Shown: positions 1 to 7,781 of the stretch, piece by piece
Numbering within the stretch: position 1 is the stretch's first letter
How the letters are laid out: every line of letters begins with the position of its first letter
Assembly (NCBI GenBank): GCA_964629245.1
Contig: CAZVPZ010000006.1
Location: forward strand, 1-41,149
Direction of reading: 5' to 3'
Source of the DNA: CAZVPZ01 sp964629245
GTDB lineage: Archaea; Nanohalarchaeota; Nanosalinia; Nanosalinales; Nanosalinaceae
Length of the DNA stretch: 41,149 nt
Program-made: the position numbers and the translations under genes
The notes under the pieces: generated by a model
Databases searched by the model: none
What the model was told of the DNA's origin: nothing
What the model saw: the letters and a program-made list of their open reading frames with translations, nothing else

Positions 1-494
1 GGCGGGAGGTCCTGGTCGACGGTCCACTCCACGCCCTCGATGGCCCCGGCCTCGCCAGGGTGAGGGGTGAAGACCGAGTTTTCCAGGTCCGCTTCCAGGG
101 CGGGTTCGATGGCATCCGCATCGACGACCACGGGACCGTCGAAACCAGAAACGGTGCGCTCCACCATCTCCGGGTTGGGGCGGGACAGTCCCGATCCGAT
201 GGCGAGCGAATCGCTCCAGTCAAGTAGCGGCGGCAGCTTGTCGTTCGGGTCGTCACGCAGATAACCCCCGCGGTAGGTCCTCACTATCAGGTTCTCGGAG
301 AACGCGGCGACCACGTAACGTATCTCCTCAGAGGTCAGCACCTTAGCAAGGTCCGAGCCCGTCCTCAGCGCCGCCCTCGCTACCAGTGCCGGCGCCCCAG
401 TGTAGTCACGGCTCCCCGCGACCACGCCAACGTAGCCGTTCTGTCCCTTGTGCGAGCCGGGGTCGCGCTCCAGTTCTTCAAGCAGTTCTTCCAT
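1..494 (-). CDS. nnrD: ADP/ATP-dependent NAD(P)H-hydrate dehydratase, C-terminus cut off by window edge
   Basis: This gene reads leftwards off the window, so only the first 164 codons are visible. The product should dehydrate the damaged cofactor NAD(P)HX back to NAD(P)H using ADP or ATP, as the YjeF C-terminal domain does. The ribokinase-like fold shows in a start 'SHKGQNGYVGVVAGS', a glycine turn 'AIGSGLS', the strand motif 'VVDADAI' and 'TPHPGE', all family hallmarks. The start codon at 494 follows a TATA-like element (complement of 518-525) by about 27 bases, which fits a leaderless transcript diverging from gap. The N-terminal epimerase half found in fused homologues is absent, so this is a stand-alone dehydratase domain unless an epimerase lies elsewhere. 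The ATP-binding 3' part is not visible. Confidence 0.88.
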   Translation of the reverse strand, partial: MEELLEELERDPGSHKGQNGYVGVVAGSRDYTGAPALVARAALRTGSDLAKVLTSEEIRYVVAAFSENLIVRTYRGGYLRDDPNDKLPPLLDWSDSLAIGSGLSRPNPEMVERTVSGFDGPVVVDADAIEPALEADLENSVFTPHPGEAGAIEGVEWTVDQDLP

Positions 495-517
495 GTGGAT
501 AGAATCCGTCTGCCACA

Positions 518-533
518 GCTAAAAGTTTTTATT
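518..533. promoter_or_regulatory. divergent overlapping TATA elements for nnrD and gap
   Basis: The short intergenic segment contains 'gctaaaag' (518-525, TATA-like on the minus strand, about 27 bases before the nnrD start) directly followed by 'tttttatt' (526-533, about 33 bases before the gap start). Both genes probably use this core region with no or very short leaders. Positions are seen in the sequence; promoter function is inferred. Confidence 0.5.
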
Positions 534-562
534 CCCGGGAACCGAACGTATTACGTGGTATT

Positions 563-1588
563 ATGGTAAAAGTAGCTGTAAACGGGGTCGGAACCATAGG
601 CAAAAGAGTCGCGGAAGCGGTAAGGCAGCAGGAAGACATGGAGCTCGTTGGCGTGGCGGACGTCGCGCCCACCGGGACGCTGAGAACTGTTCTCAGCGAA
701 GAAGGGCCTCTCCACGGCGTGGACCTCTACGGTTCGACAGAAGACGGTGTGGGAGAGTTGAGGGACGCGGGTATGCACGTCGAGGGCTCGCTGGAATCGG
801 TGATGGGTGAGGTCGATGTGGTCGTTGACGCGACCCCGCCAGGGATCGACGAGAAGAACAAGCAAAACCTTTACGAGCCGAATGGCGTTAAAGCCATCTT
901 CCAGGGCGGTGCCGACGAGGACATCGCCCCTGTCGCGTTCAACGCGGACGCCAACTACGATGAGGCGAGAGGCGAGGACTTCGTGAAGGTGGTATCCTGC
1001 AACACCACCTCGCTTTCAAGGACCCTGGCCGCTGTCGACGAGAACTTCGGCGTCGATCACGCGGTCGCTTCGCTCGTGAGGAGGGGAGGAGACATACCCC
1101 AGGACTCGCGCGGCCCCATAAACTCGACGATCCCCGTGACCGAGGTGCCTTCGCACCACGGTCCCGATGTCCAGGCTGTTATGCCCCACCTCGACATCAA
1201 GACCCTTGCGGTGAAGGTCCCAGTTACATATGGACACGTCCACATGGTCAACGTCACACTGGGATCAGAGCCAGGCGAGGAAGAGGTCCTCGCGGCATTC
1301 GAGGAGCAGCCGCGCGTCTCCCTGGAATCCGCTGGCGAGGGCTACGATTCGACTGGCAAGATACACGAGAAGATGAGGGACCTCGAGCGGTCGCGTTCCG
1401 ACATGCCCGAGGCCGCGGTCTGGGAGGAGACGGTCACGGTCGAAGGCGATACGCTCTACTGGATACACATGGTCCACCAAGAGTCGATAGTCGTACCTGA
1501 CAGCATCGACGCCATCCGGGCCATGTTCGGCATGGAGGATAAAGAGGATTCCATCCGGATGACCAACGACGCGATGGGTATCGAATAA
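563..1588 (+). CDS. gap: type II glyceraldehyde-3-phosphate dehydrogenase
   Basis: The 341-residue product matches the archaeal type II NAD(P)-dependent GAPDH in length and order. It has an N-terminal Rossmann motif (VNGVGTIGKRV, residues 7-17), the segment 'VVDATP' (87-92), and the catalytic cysteine in 'SCNTT' (Cys146). The later block 'SHHGPDVQAVMPHLDIKT' leads to 'VPVTYGHVHMVNV'. It interconverts glyceraldehyde 3-phosphate and 1,3-bisphosphoglycerate in the cytoplasm, linking the triose end of the sugar genes in this window (TIM, ADP-dependent kinase) to the lower pathway. The adjacent glycosyltransferase follows after 26 bases and may be co-transcribed. Nothing is truncated or unusual. 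Confidence 0.95.
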   Translation: MVKVAVNGVGTIGKRVAEAVRQQEDMELVGVADVAPTGTLRTVLSEEGPLHGVDLYGSTEDGVGELRDAGMHVEGSLESVMGEVDVVVDATPPGIDEKNKQNLYEPNGVKAIFQGGADEDIAPVAFNADANYDEARGEDFVKVVSCNTTSLSRTLAAVDENFGVDHAVASLVRRGGDIPQDSRGPINSTIPVTEVPSHHGPDVQAVMPHLDIKTLAVKVPVTYGHVHMVNVTLGSEPGEEEVLAAFEEQPRVSLESAGEGYDSTGKIHEKMRDLERSRSDMPEAAVWEETVTVEGDTLYWIHMVHQESIVVPDSIDAIRAMFGMEDKEDSIRMTNDAMGIE

Positions 1589-1614
1589 TAATCCTTGGTC
1601 CGCATTCAACAGGT

Positions 1615-2661
1615 ATGGGAGACAAAAAAATCCTGATGGTGGGCTGGGGCTACCCTCCCGATATCGAGGGAGGTCTCGACATCCACGTCGCGCACCTTTT
1701 CGAGGAACTGAGAGACGCGGAGATCGAGGTCGACCTTGCGCTACCGGAACGATACGCACCGGATAGACCTGGCATCATAGGGGTCGACGCTGGAGAAGGC
1801 GGTATGCTTTCGCGCGCTTCAGAGCTCAGCAGGAAGGTGGTCGAACTCGCGGAGGACTACGACCTGGTCCACACCCACGACTGGTTCGGCGCGGAGTCCG
1901 GCCTTAAAGCGAAGAAGTACTCTGGAACGAAATGGGTCGCGACCTTCCACTCCCTCAGCTCCGGCCGGTCCCGCACGCCCTCGCCCCGAATCGAGGAGAT
2001 GGAGAGGGCGATGGCGGAGCGCGCCGACTCTACCATCGCGGTCAGCAGGAAGCTGGCGGACGAGCTCAGGGACGAGTTCGGGATAGAACCCCACGTCATC
2101 CACAACGGCTTCTCCCGGAAGAGGAGGAGCGGTATAGATGTCAAAGAAGAGCTGGGGATCAACGGAAGGATGTTCCTTTTTGTGGGCAGGCACGCAGAGC
2201 AGAAGGGACTGGAACACCTGGTCTACGGCTTCAGCAAGTTTCTGGACGGAAACGAGGGTACGCTCGTGATAGGCGGCGACGGCCACATGAAGGACGCGCT
2301 CGAAGAGTTCGTGGAGATCCTCGGCATCCAGGAAAACGTGGTTTTCACAGGCTTCATCCCGGAGGACGAGCTCGGCGACTTCTACTCGAGCGCGGATGTC
2401 TTCGTCTCCCCCTCCATCAACGAGCCGTTCGGCCTGACTGTAACCGAGGCGGTGGAAGCGGGCACCACCGTCGTAGCGACGGAAAGCGGCGCGGAGGAGG
2501 TGCTGCCCGACGACCTGGTGATAAAGATACAGCCCGACTCTGATTCAATCGCGGCAGGACTCGAAAGGGCGGTAAAAAGAGAGGAGTTGAGGAGCTACGA
2601 GTCGAGGAGTTGGAAGCAGATGGCCGAAGACACCCTGGAAGTTTACGAAGAATTCAGCTGA
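1615..2661 (+). CDS. GT4/GT5-type glycosyltransferase (glycogen-synthase-like)
   Basis: A 348-residue retaining GT-B glycosyltransferase. The acceptor half starts 'ILMVGWGYPPDIEGG' with a glycine loop, then 'LVHTHDW' (84-90) and 'TFHS' (110-113). The donor half has 'LFVGRHAEQKGLEHLV' from about 188 and the E-x7-E nucleotide-sugar motif in 'INEPFGLTVTEAV' (Glu270 and Glu278). The sequence resembles the glycogen-synthase-like proteins at 7775-8926 and 8929-9534, so a role in glucan or glycoconjugate synthesis is plausible, but donor and acceptor cannot be read from sequence. It follows gap by 26 bases. Its last 8 bases overlap, tail to tail, the small gene on the other strand. Confidence 0.88.
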   Translation: MGDKKILMVGWGYPPDIEGGLDIHVAHLFEELRDAEIEVDLALPERYAPDRPGIIGVDAGEGGMLSRASELSRKVVELAEDYDLVHTHDWFGAESGLKAKKYSGTKWVATFHSLSSGRSRTPSPRIEEMERAMAERADSTIAVSRKLADELRDEFGIEPHVIHNGFSRKRRSGIDVKEELGINGRMFLFVGRHAEQKGLEHLVYGFSKFLDGNEGTLVIGGDGHMKDALEEFVEILGIQENVVFTGFIPEDELGDFYSSADVFVSPSINEPFGLTVTEAVEAGTTVVATESGAEEVLPDDLVIKIQPDSDSIAAGLERAVKREELRSYESRSWKQMAEDTLEVYEEFS

Positions 2662-2884
2662 TTATGTCGAGTTCGTGGACAGGACCAGGATGGATCACGC
2701 GGAAACCAGTGTCGGTCTTCATCATGGAGGAACCGGTCTCGGCGTAGTATGTAGAGTCGTCGCCCGCGACGCCGGGCAGGTATATGCGCTCTTTTCCGCC
2801 CGACTTTACTACCACCACGACCTCCGATTCCGATTCGATGTCGATGACTGTCTGACTGCCGCGTTCCCGGGTTTCAACTTCCAT
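2654..2884 (-). CDS. small conserved-looking protein, unknown function
   Basis: A 76-residue acidic protein with alternating short strands ('VVVVVKSGGKERIYLP', 'TGFRVIHPGPVHEL'), suggesting a small all-beta domain. No signal peptide, membrane segment or cysteine is seen. I recall small haloarchaeal unknowns with the same order (ERIYLP, then a Tyr-Tyr segment, then GFRVxHP), but cannot confirm it. A TATA-like 'gtttaaat' lies upstream (complement of about 2909-2916), about 28 bases before the start, which supports a real leaderless gene. It sits between the glycosyltransferase, which it overlaps at its 3' end, and the divergent GH57 amylase. Confidence 0.72.
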   Translation of the reverse strand: MEVETRERGSQTVIDIESESEVVVVVKSGGKERIYLPGVAGDDSTYYAETGSSMMKTDTGFRVIHPGPVHELDIIS

Positions 2885-2957
2885 GGTGAAACTTTCCCTC
2901 TGGCTGATTTAAACCTTCAACCATTGCCGATTTAAATTCACAGGAAAACTGTTTGAT

Positions 2958-4172
2958 ATGCCTCCCATCACCCTGTCCTTCGAGGTGCACCAGCCGCACA
3001 GGATGAGGACCGACGGGGTGAAAGAGGACGCAGATAATCTCTACGACCGTTATTTCGACGACGGGATGAACGAGCACTTCTTCAAGGACGTCGCGGAGAA
3101 CTGCTACTTCCCCGCCACCGAAAGATTGCTGCGGGTGGCACAGGACCTGGAGGGAACAGGCAACGACCTGAAGGTCAACTTCTCTGTCTCCAGCTCCTGG
3201 ATAGAACAGGCGAAGCAGTATCACCCCGAGCTCATCGACATGCTCAACAGCTTCCCCGCCAGCACGATCGACTTCATAGGACAGAGCCACTACCACTCGC
3301 TGTCCGGGCTCTTCTACGACAAGACCGAGTTCCGGTGGCAGCTCAACCACCACAGCGACTTGATCGAGGAGACGTTCGGCAAGAGGCCGAAGGTAATGAC
3401 GAACACCGAGCTGATCTACCACAACGAGATAGGGAAGATAGCCGGCGAGGAAGGCTTCAAGGGCGTCTTCACGGAGGGTGTGCCTCGCATACTGGGATGG
3501 CGTTCCCCCAACTATCTCTACACCCAGCCCGACTTCGTTACGGATAACGGCGCGAACATACTGCTACGGAACAGGGAACTTACCGACGATGTGGGTTACC
3601 GGTTCTCCGCCAATTGGTGGGACGAGTACCCGCTGACCGCGGACAAGTACGTGGCCTGGCTCGCCGCATCGGAAGGCCAGACGATCAACCTGTTCATGGA
3701 CTACGAGACTTTCGGGGAGCACCACTGGGAGGGAACCGGTATCCTCTGGTTCCTGGAAGACCTGCCCTACCAGGTAGCGAACCGTGACAACCTCCGCTTC
3801 GCGAAGGTCAGGGAGGTGGCGGATAAAGATCCCGTCGGAGAGTTCGACGCCTTCGAGTACAACACCGTCTCCTGGGCCGACCAAGAGATGGACGCCTCGG
3901 CCTGGCTGGGCAACGCTGTCCAGAGGAAGCTTTTCGAGAAGATGCAGCAGATGGAGAGACAGGTGAAGAAGCTCGACGACGAGGAGGTTACCGATGTCTG
4001 GCGTAAGTTTTTGACATCCGACCACCTCCACCACATCGCGACCAAGACATACGACGACCACAGCGTCCACAACTACTTCTCCTACTTCGACCATCCTTTC
4101 CAAGGATTCGCGGTCATAATGGAGCACCTGATGGATCTCCAGCAGCAGGTCCAGGAGCGGATGCGGAAGTAA
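2958..4172 (+). CDS. GH57 family amylase/glucan hydrolase
   Basis: A 404-residue GH57 (beta/alpha)7-barrel enzyme. The N-terminal signature is 'LSFEVHQPHR' (residues 6-15). Further family blocks are 'GQSHYHSLSGLF', the nucleophile region 'TNTELIY' (Glu151), 'GFKGVFTEG', and 'LFMDYETFGEHH' carrying the probable acid/base Asp248. It should hydrolyse alpha-1,4-glucan. With no signal peptide the enzyme is probably cytoplasmic and acts on stored glycogen or imported maltodextrin. The architecture matches the short archaeal alpha-amylase type (MJ1611-like) rather than GH57 branching enzymes. A TATA element 'gatttaaatt' (2930-2939) is 25 bases before the start, consistent with a leaderless transcript. 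Confidence 0.92.
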   Translation: MPPITLSFEVHQPHRMRTDGVKEDADNLYDRYFDDGMNEHFFKDVAENCYFPATERLLRVAQDLEGTGNDLKVNFSVSSSWIEQAKQYHPELIDMLNSFPASTIDFIGQSHYHSLSGLFYDKTEFRWQLNHHSDLIEETFGKRPKVMTNTELIYHNEIGKIAGEEGFKGVFTEGVPRILGWRSPNYLYTQPDFVTDNGANILLRNRELTDDVGYRFSANWWDEYPLTADKYVAWLAASEGQTINLFMDYETFGEHHWEGTGILWFLEDLPYQVANRDNLRFAKVREVADKDPVGEFDAFEYNTVSWADQEMDASAWLGNAVQRKLFEKMQQMERQVKKLDDEEVTDVWRKFLTSDHLHHIATKTYDDHSVHNYFSYFDHPFQGFAVIMEHLMDLQQQVQERMRK

Positions 4173-4208
4173 GGTAGATTGATAAGACTGGAGAAGAAAC
4201 TCCACAGC

Positions 4209-4733
4209 ATGTCAACCTTACGCTCACCCGCACCACAGCAACAAGCTGAAACCGACGAAGATTTCGCCATCGAGGCGGTTCTCGAGAAAGGAGATAGCGA
4301 AAAAGCAGTCTTTACCCTGTTCCAGGACGGGCGGGTGGAAGCATTCAACGACGACAAGGCCGCGTTCAAATATTACATCGATGAAGAGCTTCTCCAGGAA
4401 ATAGTGAACCCTGTGGTGGGTCGTGTGGGGGGCGCCAGGTCTCACTACGCCACCTCTTCTGCTGGCAGGGAGGACCTGACCTTCCGCGTCAACCCGCGCT
4501 ACATCGGTCCGGATGACTACCCGGAGGAGAACAGCGCCAGCTGGGATCGGTTCACAGTCTCCAGCTATCCGGAAGTCGCGAGGAGTCTGGGGATACTTGT
4601 AGGCGAGGCGCCAGAACTCGACCCTACAGAGCCTGGAGCTGCAGCTGAACAGGTCATCACCGACGATTACCGTGCGGGGCTCCGAGAGATAGTCGAGACC
4701 TCGCTGGAAGCAGCCTACGAGGAAGCCCTGTAA
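4209..4733 (+). CDS. hypothetical acidic protein
   Basis: I do not recognise this 174-residue protein. The start is chosen at the ATG at 4209 rather than the upstream TTG at 4179, because a TATA-like 'gattgataag' (4177-4186) lies about 27 bases before it. The N-terminus is disordered-looking and Gln/Pro-rich, followed by an acidic alpha/beta region and a helical C-terminus (EIVETSLEAAYEEAL). No cysteine, signal or membrane segment is visible. It lies 36 bases downstream of the GH57 gene and converges, with a 3-base gap, on another unknown gene. Function unknown. Confidence 0.72.
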   Translation: MSTLRSPAPQQQAETDEDFAIEAVLEKGDSEKAVFTLFQDGRVEAFNDDKAAFKYYIDEELLQEIVNPVVGRVGGARSHYATSSAGREDLTFRVNPRYIGPDDYPEENSASWDRFTVSSYPEVARSLGILVGEAPELDPTEPGAAAEQVITDDYRAGLREIVETSLEAAYEEAL

Positions 4734-4736
4734 AAA

Positions 4737-5168
4737 TTACTTGTCGCCGAAGCTGTCCAGGAACTCCTGCTCCGCCTTGTCGATCCTCGCCCTTACACTG
4801 AAGGCGTACGTCCCGGCTTCCATTCCCCGCGGTCTTGCATCGTTATCCAGTACATCCACGTAGAAATCCGCGCTGAAGACATCCATCTCCGGGTCGTATA
4901 GCGGATCGGAAACTCCCCACGCGGTGTTCCTGTCGAGGAAATCGGCCTCGTAGTTCCCAAGGAAACTGTCTTCTTCTACCTCCTCGAACAGCTCCTCCGG
5001 CTTGACGTCATAGCTTACATCTCCCGCCTCAAGATCGATGCGGGCGTCGTGGACTTCGGCCAGCGACCTGACGAAATCACGGAAGTCGGCGTAGCTGTTG
5101 ACCGCGGGATCAACGGGTATCTCTTCCTCCTGCTGCGGACGCTCTAGAAGCTCTCCTGCGTGTGACAT
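4737..5168 (-). CDS. hypothetical acidic protein
   Basis: A 143-residue protein of unknown function, starting 'MSHAGELLERPQQ'. A longer frame upstream (to 5252) is rejected because a TATA box 'gatatataag' (about 5199-5211) and a Shine-Dalgarno-like GGAGGGGATGG lie just before the ATG at 5168, so this is one of the few genes here with a clear ribosome binding site. The protein is very acidic, with mixed helix and strand segments such as 'FRDFVRSLAEVHDARIDL' and 'FSADFYVDVLDND'. There is no membrane segment. It lies between the convergent unknown gene and the MFS gene; no link to sugar metabolism can be shown. Confidence 0.7.
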   Translation of the reverse strand: MSHAGELLERPQQEEEIPVDPAVNSYADFRDFVRSLAEVHDARIDLEAGDVSYDVKPEELFEEVEEDSFLGNYEADFLDRNTAWGVSDPLYDPEMDVFSADFYVDVLDNDARPRGMEAGTYAFSVRARIDKAEQEFLDSFGDK

Positions 5169-5259
5169 GCACCATCCCCTCCAAAGGACATTTGCCGCTC
5201 GATATATAAGTCGATATTCGTGGTCTACCCCGTAATTTCCCCGGAGTCGCAAACCGCCC

Positions 5260-6417
5260 CTATCCCAGCTTTTCCGCGTACCTCTCTACTCTCCTGCCGA
5301 GGTAGCCGGTGACAAGGATCGCACCGGCAGAGATGTAGAAAGCAGTCTCGAAGCCCGCTTCAGGCCCATACAAAACCGTGACCGCCACGGTCAGAGACAG
5401 CATCACGAACCTTCCCATCCCGAGGAAGACCTCCCTGACCGAGTAGAAGCCCAGCTTGTTCCCGCGCTCTCCTATGTCCGCGACTATGGAGAACAGCGGT
5501 ATGTGGTAAATCCGGTAGAGAAGCCCCATCACCACTGACACCGCGAAGGCCGTCAGAGCGGTGGAAATGCGGGGTACAGCCGCCAGGACTACGGCGGTCC
5601 CTGCGGTGCCTGCCATGATGAGGTGGAACCTCTCCACCCTGTCACCGATTTTCCCGACGACCACCGAGAAAAGCGCCGAGCTCAGGCCAGCAAGCGCCGC
5701 GGCGATGCCGACGTTGAGAGCGCCCCCTACCACGTAGTAGATGAAAAGCGGCAGTACGAAGAAGATCGTGAAAGCGGAGATCCCTGCGAAGAAGAACATC
5801 GCATCCAGTTCCAGGTTCCTGAGTGAAGACACGTCCCCCACCGAGAAACTCTCGGGTTCCCTTTGCCGGGAGTAGAAGAGAGGGATTGCCGATACCAGCA
5901 CGAATACCAGGGTGACGGAGACCAGCAGGCTAAAACTGAAATAGGAAAGTATCAGGCCTCCCAACAGCGGCGCGATAGCTCCCGCGAAAGCCGCGAGCCC
6001 CATCAGCCAGCCGTAATCGGAACTCCTGGACTCGCTGGAGCTTCCCGCGGTGAAGCCGGTGTTGATGGGTATCCAGAAAAGGGCGTTCCCGATACCTATC
6101 AGCACGCCGACCGAGAGCACAAGCGCCAGGGAGAGCGAGACAAGTTCCAGCATCAGGAAGGCAGGCACAAAGAACAGGTAGGAGAACATCAGCCCTCTCC
6201 TGTCTCCGACTTCCGATAGCAACCGGCCGACAGGGACCGCGGCCAGCATGAACGTCCCTACGTCAACCGCCATGAACAGGAAAACCTGCTCCATCAGGAA
6301 CCCTTGCTGGGCGATGAAGACCGGGATGAATACGTTTATCAGGCCGAGTGCAAACGAGTGCAGCGTCTTGAAAGCGTAAATCTGGTTCAGCTCGTTTCCG
6401 TCGAACAGGCCCAGCAT
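5260..6417 (-). CDS. MFS-type membrane transporter
   Basis: A polytopic protein of 385 residues with about 11-12 hydrophobic segments and the loop motif 'GRLLSEVGDRRGLMF' typical of the MFS loop between helices 2 and 3. A similar 'GKIGDRVERFHLI' occurs in the second half. The start at 6417 is preferred over the ATG at 6462, because the TATA at 6441-6449 is then about 27 bases upstream. Substrate unknown; sugar or drug export are both possible. Transcribed divergently from the hydrolase gene, sharing the same TATA region. Confidence 0.85.
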   Translation of the reverse strand: MLGLFDGNELNQIYAFKTLHSFALGLINVFIPVFIAQQGFLMEQVFLFMAVDVGTFMLAAVPVGRLLSEVGDRRGLMFSYLFFVPAFLMLELVSLSLALVLSVGVLIGIGNALFWIPINTGFTAGSSSESRSSDYGWLMGLAAFAGAIAPLLGGLILSYFSFSLLVSVTLVFVLVSAIPLFYSRQREPESFSVGDVSSLRNLELDAMFFFAGISAFTIFFVLPLFIYYVVGGALNVGIAAALAGLSSALFSVVVGKIGDRVERFHLIMAGTAGTAVVLAAVPRISTALTAFAVSVVMGLLYRIYHIPLFSIVADIGERGNKLGFYSVREVFLGMGRFVMLSLTVAVTVLYGPEAGFETAFYISAGAILVTGYLGRRVERYAEKLG

Positions 6418-6440
6418 ATCCTTCGAGTGACCTCGGACTG

Positions 6441-6449
6441 TAATAAAAG
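6441..6449. promoter_or_regulatory. shared TATA box for divergent MFS and hydrolase genes
   Basis: 'taataaaag' reads as an acceptable TATA element on both strands. It lies about 27 bases from the MFS start at 6417 and about 27 bases from the hydrolase start at 6472. The two leaderless transcripts would therefore start back to back from one element. Geometry is seen; use is inferred. Confidence 0.5.
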
Positions 6450-6471
6450 TCACCGGCGCCATACAGCTACC

Positions 6472-7173
6472 ATGCCAGAGAAAAACCTAATAGAGGTCGA
6501 AGAAGGACAGGAAGTCGCGGCAATCCACGCAGAGGCGGGCACCGATGACTGGGTGTTCGTCTGCCACGGCTTCGGCGGGAACAAAGGCCGGCAACGCGAA
6601 TACCTGGAACTCGCGGACAGGGACTTCAACACGGTTTTGTTCGACTTCAGGGGCAACGGCGAGAGCAGCGGCGACTTCATCGACCAGGACCTCAGCTCCC
6701 GCATCAAAGATCTGGAGGCCGTTGTAGACCATTTCTCGCCAGAGAACTTCGCGCTCTTCGGCACCAGCTTCGGCGGCAAAGTCGCTTTCCACGCCTCCCT
6801 GGAACTTGAGGCTGGCGCGGTCATCGGCAAGGCTCCGGTGACCTACAACTCCATCATGGACAAGTTCCGCGCCGCTGTAAAGGAAAAAGGAGAGTTCGAG
6901 TACATCGACGGCAAGCCCATCGACCAGCGTTTCTTCGAGGACCTCGACACCTACAGCTTCGAAGAGGTCACGGGGGAGATAGGCGTCCCGGTCGCGATAT
7001 TCCACGGGAGCGCCGACACAACCGTCCACCCCGAGAACTCGTTCCGGGCCGCACAACAGCTCGACACCGATGTCGCCCTCCACAAACTCAGGGGCGAGAA
7101 ACACAGCTTTTCACCCGAAGCGAAGCAGAAGCTCATCCGACATATGGCGGCGTGGCTGGACCAGGTTCTGTAG
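6472..7173 (+). CDS. alpha/beta hydrolase (serine hydrolase/esterase-like)
   Basis: A 233-residue alpha/beta-hydrolase. The oxyanion-region motif 'CHGFGGNKG' is followed by 'VLFDFRGNGESSG', the nucleophile elbow 'GTSFGG' (Ser), the acid in 'FHGSADTTVHP' (Asp), and the histidine in 'GEKHSFSPEA'. The catalytic triad is thus complete. The substrate is not predictable: small-molecule esterase, thioesterase or peptidase are options. The start at 6472 was chosen from TATA spacing over longer upstream in-frame options, which would run through the MFS coding region. No signal peptide, so cytoplasmic. The histone gene follows 32 bases later with its own TATA. Confidence 0.88.
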   Translation: MPEKNLIEVEEGQEVAAIHAEAGTDDWVFVCHGFGGNKGRQREYLELADRDFNTVLFDFRGNGESSGDFIDQDLSSRIKDLEAVVDHFSPENFALFGTSFGGKVAFHASLELEAGAVIGKAPVTYNSIMDKFRAAVKEKGEFEYIDGKPIDQRFFEDLDTYSFEEVTGEIGVPVAIFHGSADTTVHPENSFRAAQQLDTDVALHKLRGEKHSFSPEAKQKLIRHMAAWLDQVL

Positions 7174-7205
7174 ATTTATTAGTACGAACCGGCAATAAGG
7201 AATCC

Positions 7206-7415
7206 ATGGGCACCTCGGATATATCCAGGGAGGATGTGAAGGAATTAATCAGGGATAAAACTGGTAAAAACACCACAGAAAGCGCTGTCAAGCTTCTAGA
7301 AGCCATAATAGAGACCTTCGCAGGCGATATCGCGGAAGAGGCCATACACCTCGCAGAACAGGACGGCCGGGAAAAAGTCACGGCAGGAGACGTTAAAAGG
7401 GTGCTAGAAGCCTAG
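7206..7415 (+). CDS. archaeal histone-fold protein
   Basis: A 69-residue single histone fold. A short N-terminal helix (SREDVKELIRDKTG) is followed by a long central helix with 'ESAVKLLEAIIETFAGDIAEEA', then 'GREKVTAGDVKRVLEA', the conserved loop L2 and last helix of archaeal histones. It should dimerise and wrap DNA. The sequence is more acidic than the HMf type, as expected for a halophile, and the N-terminal helix is less conserved, so a diverged or regulatory histone is possible. The start is fixed by TATA 'gatttatta' (7173-7181), about 28 bases upstream. Confidence 0.88.
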   Translation: MGTSDISREDVKELIRDKTGKNTTESAVKLLEAIIETFAGDIAEEAIHLAEQDGREKVTAGDVKRVLEA

Positions 7416-7502
7416 CTACCGGTTCCGGACCGTTATATCAGATAGGAAAATCCTGCGACCCGGCGACATGTTTAAATATTTTCACATCGTCCTTACCTTT
7501 GA

Positions 7503-7781
7503 GTGACAACAATGGACCAGGAGGTTATCTGGCTGATGTCGCAGGCGCTGGAAGACGCTCTAGGGCAGGAATCCGCGGCTGTCCAGCCCGCCGATGAGGA
7601 CGAGCGTTTTGTCATCGGCGCGGGCGAGTCCGTCATCCTTATCGACGCCGAACGGAAGCTTTTCGTGCCCTTGAAGCGCGGCAAGGCCATCGAGTACCTA
7701 GACATCAAGGGATTCATGCAGGAGCTCGGCCTGGAATACGAGAGCCCCACAACCTATAGAAAACATCTAGACAATCACTGA
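7503..7781 (+). CDS. small hypothetical protein
   Basis: A 92-residue acidic protein with no recognised family. The strong TATA 'tttaaatatt' (7471-7480) puts transcription start at about 7502, so a leaderless GTG start at 7503 is favoured, with the ATG at 7512 as the alternative. The sequence looks like a compact alpha/beta domain ('ERFVIGAGESVILIDAERKLFVPL') with a C-terminal helix and a basic end. Its final 7 bases overlap, tail to tail, the glycosyltransferase gene. No functional clue beyond location. Confidence 0.68.
   Translation: MTTMDQEVIWLMSQALEDALGQESAAVQPADEDERFVIGAGESVILIDAERKLFVPLKRGKAIEYLDIKGFMQELGLEYESPTTYRKHLDNH

Noticed and set aside
5169..5252. N-terminal extension of the unknown gene at 4737-5168
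   Set aside because: The extension runs through the TATA box and ribosome binding site that serve the ATG at 5168.
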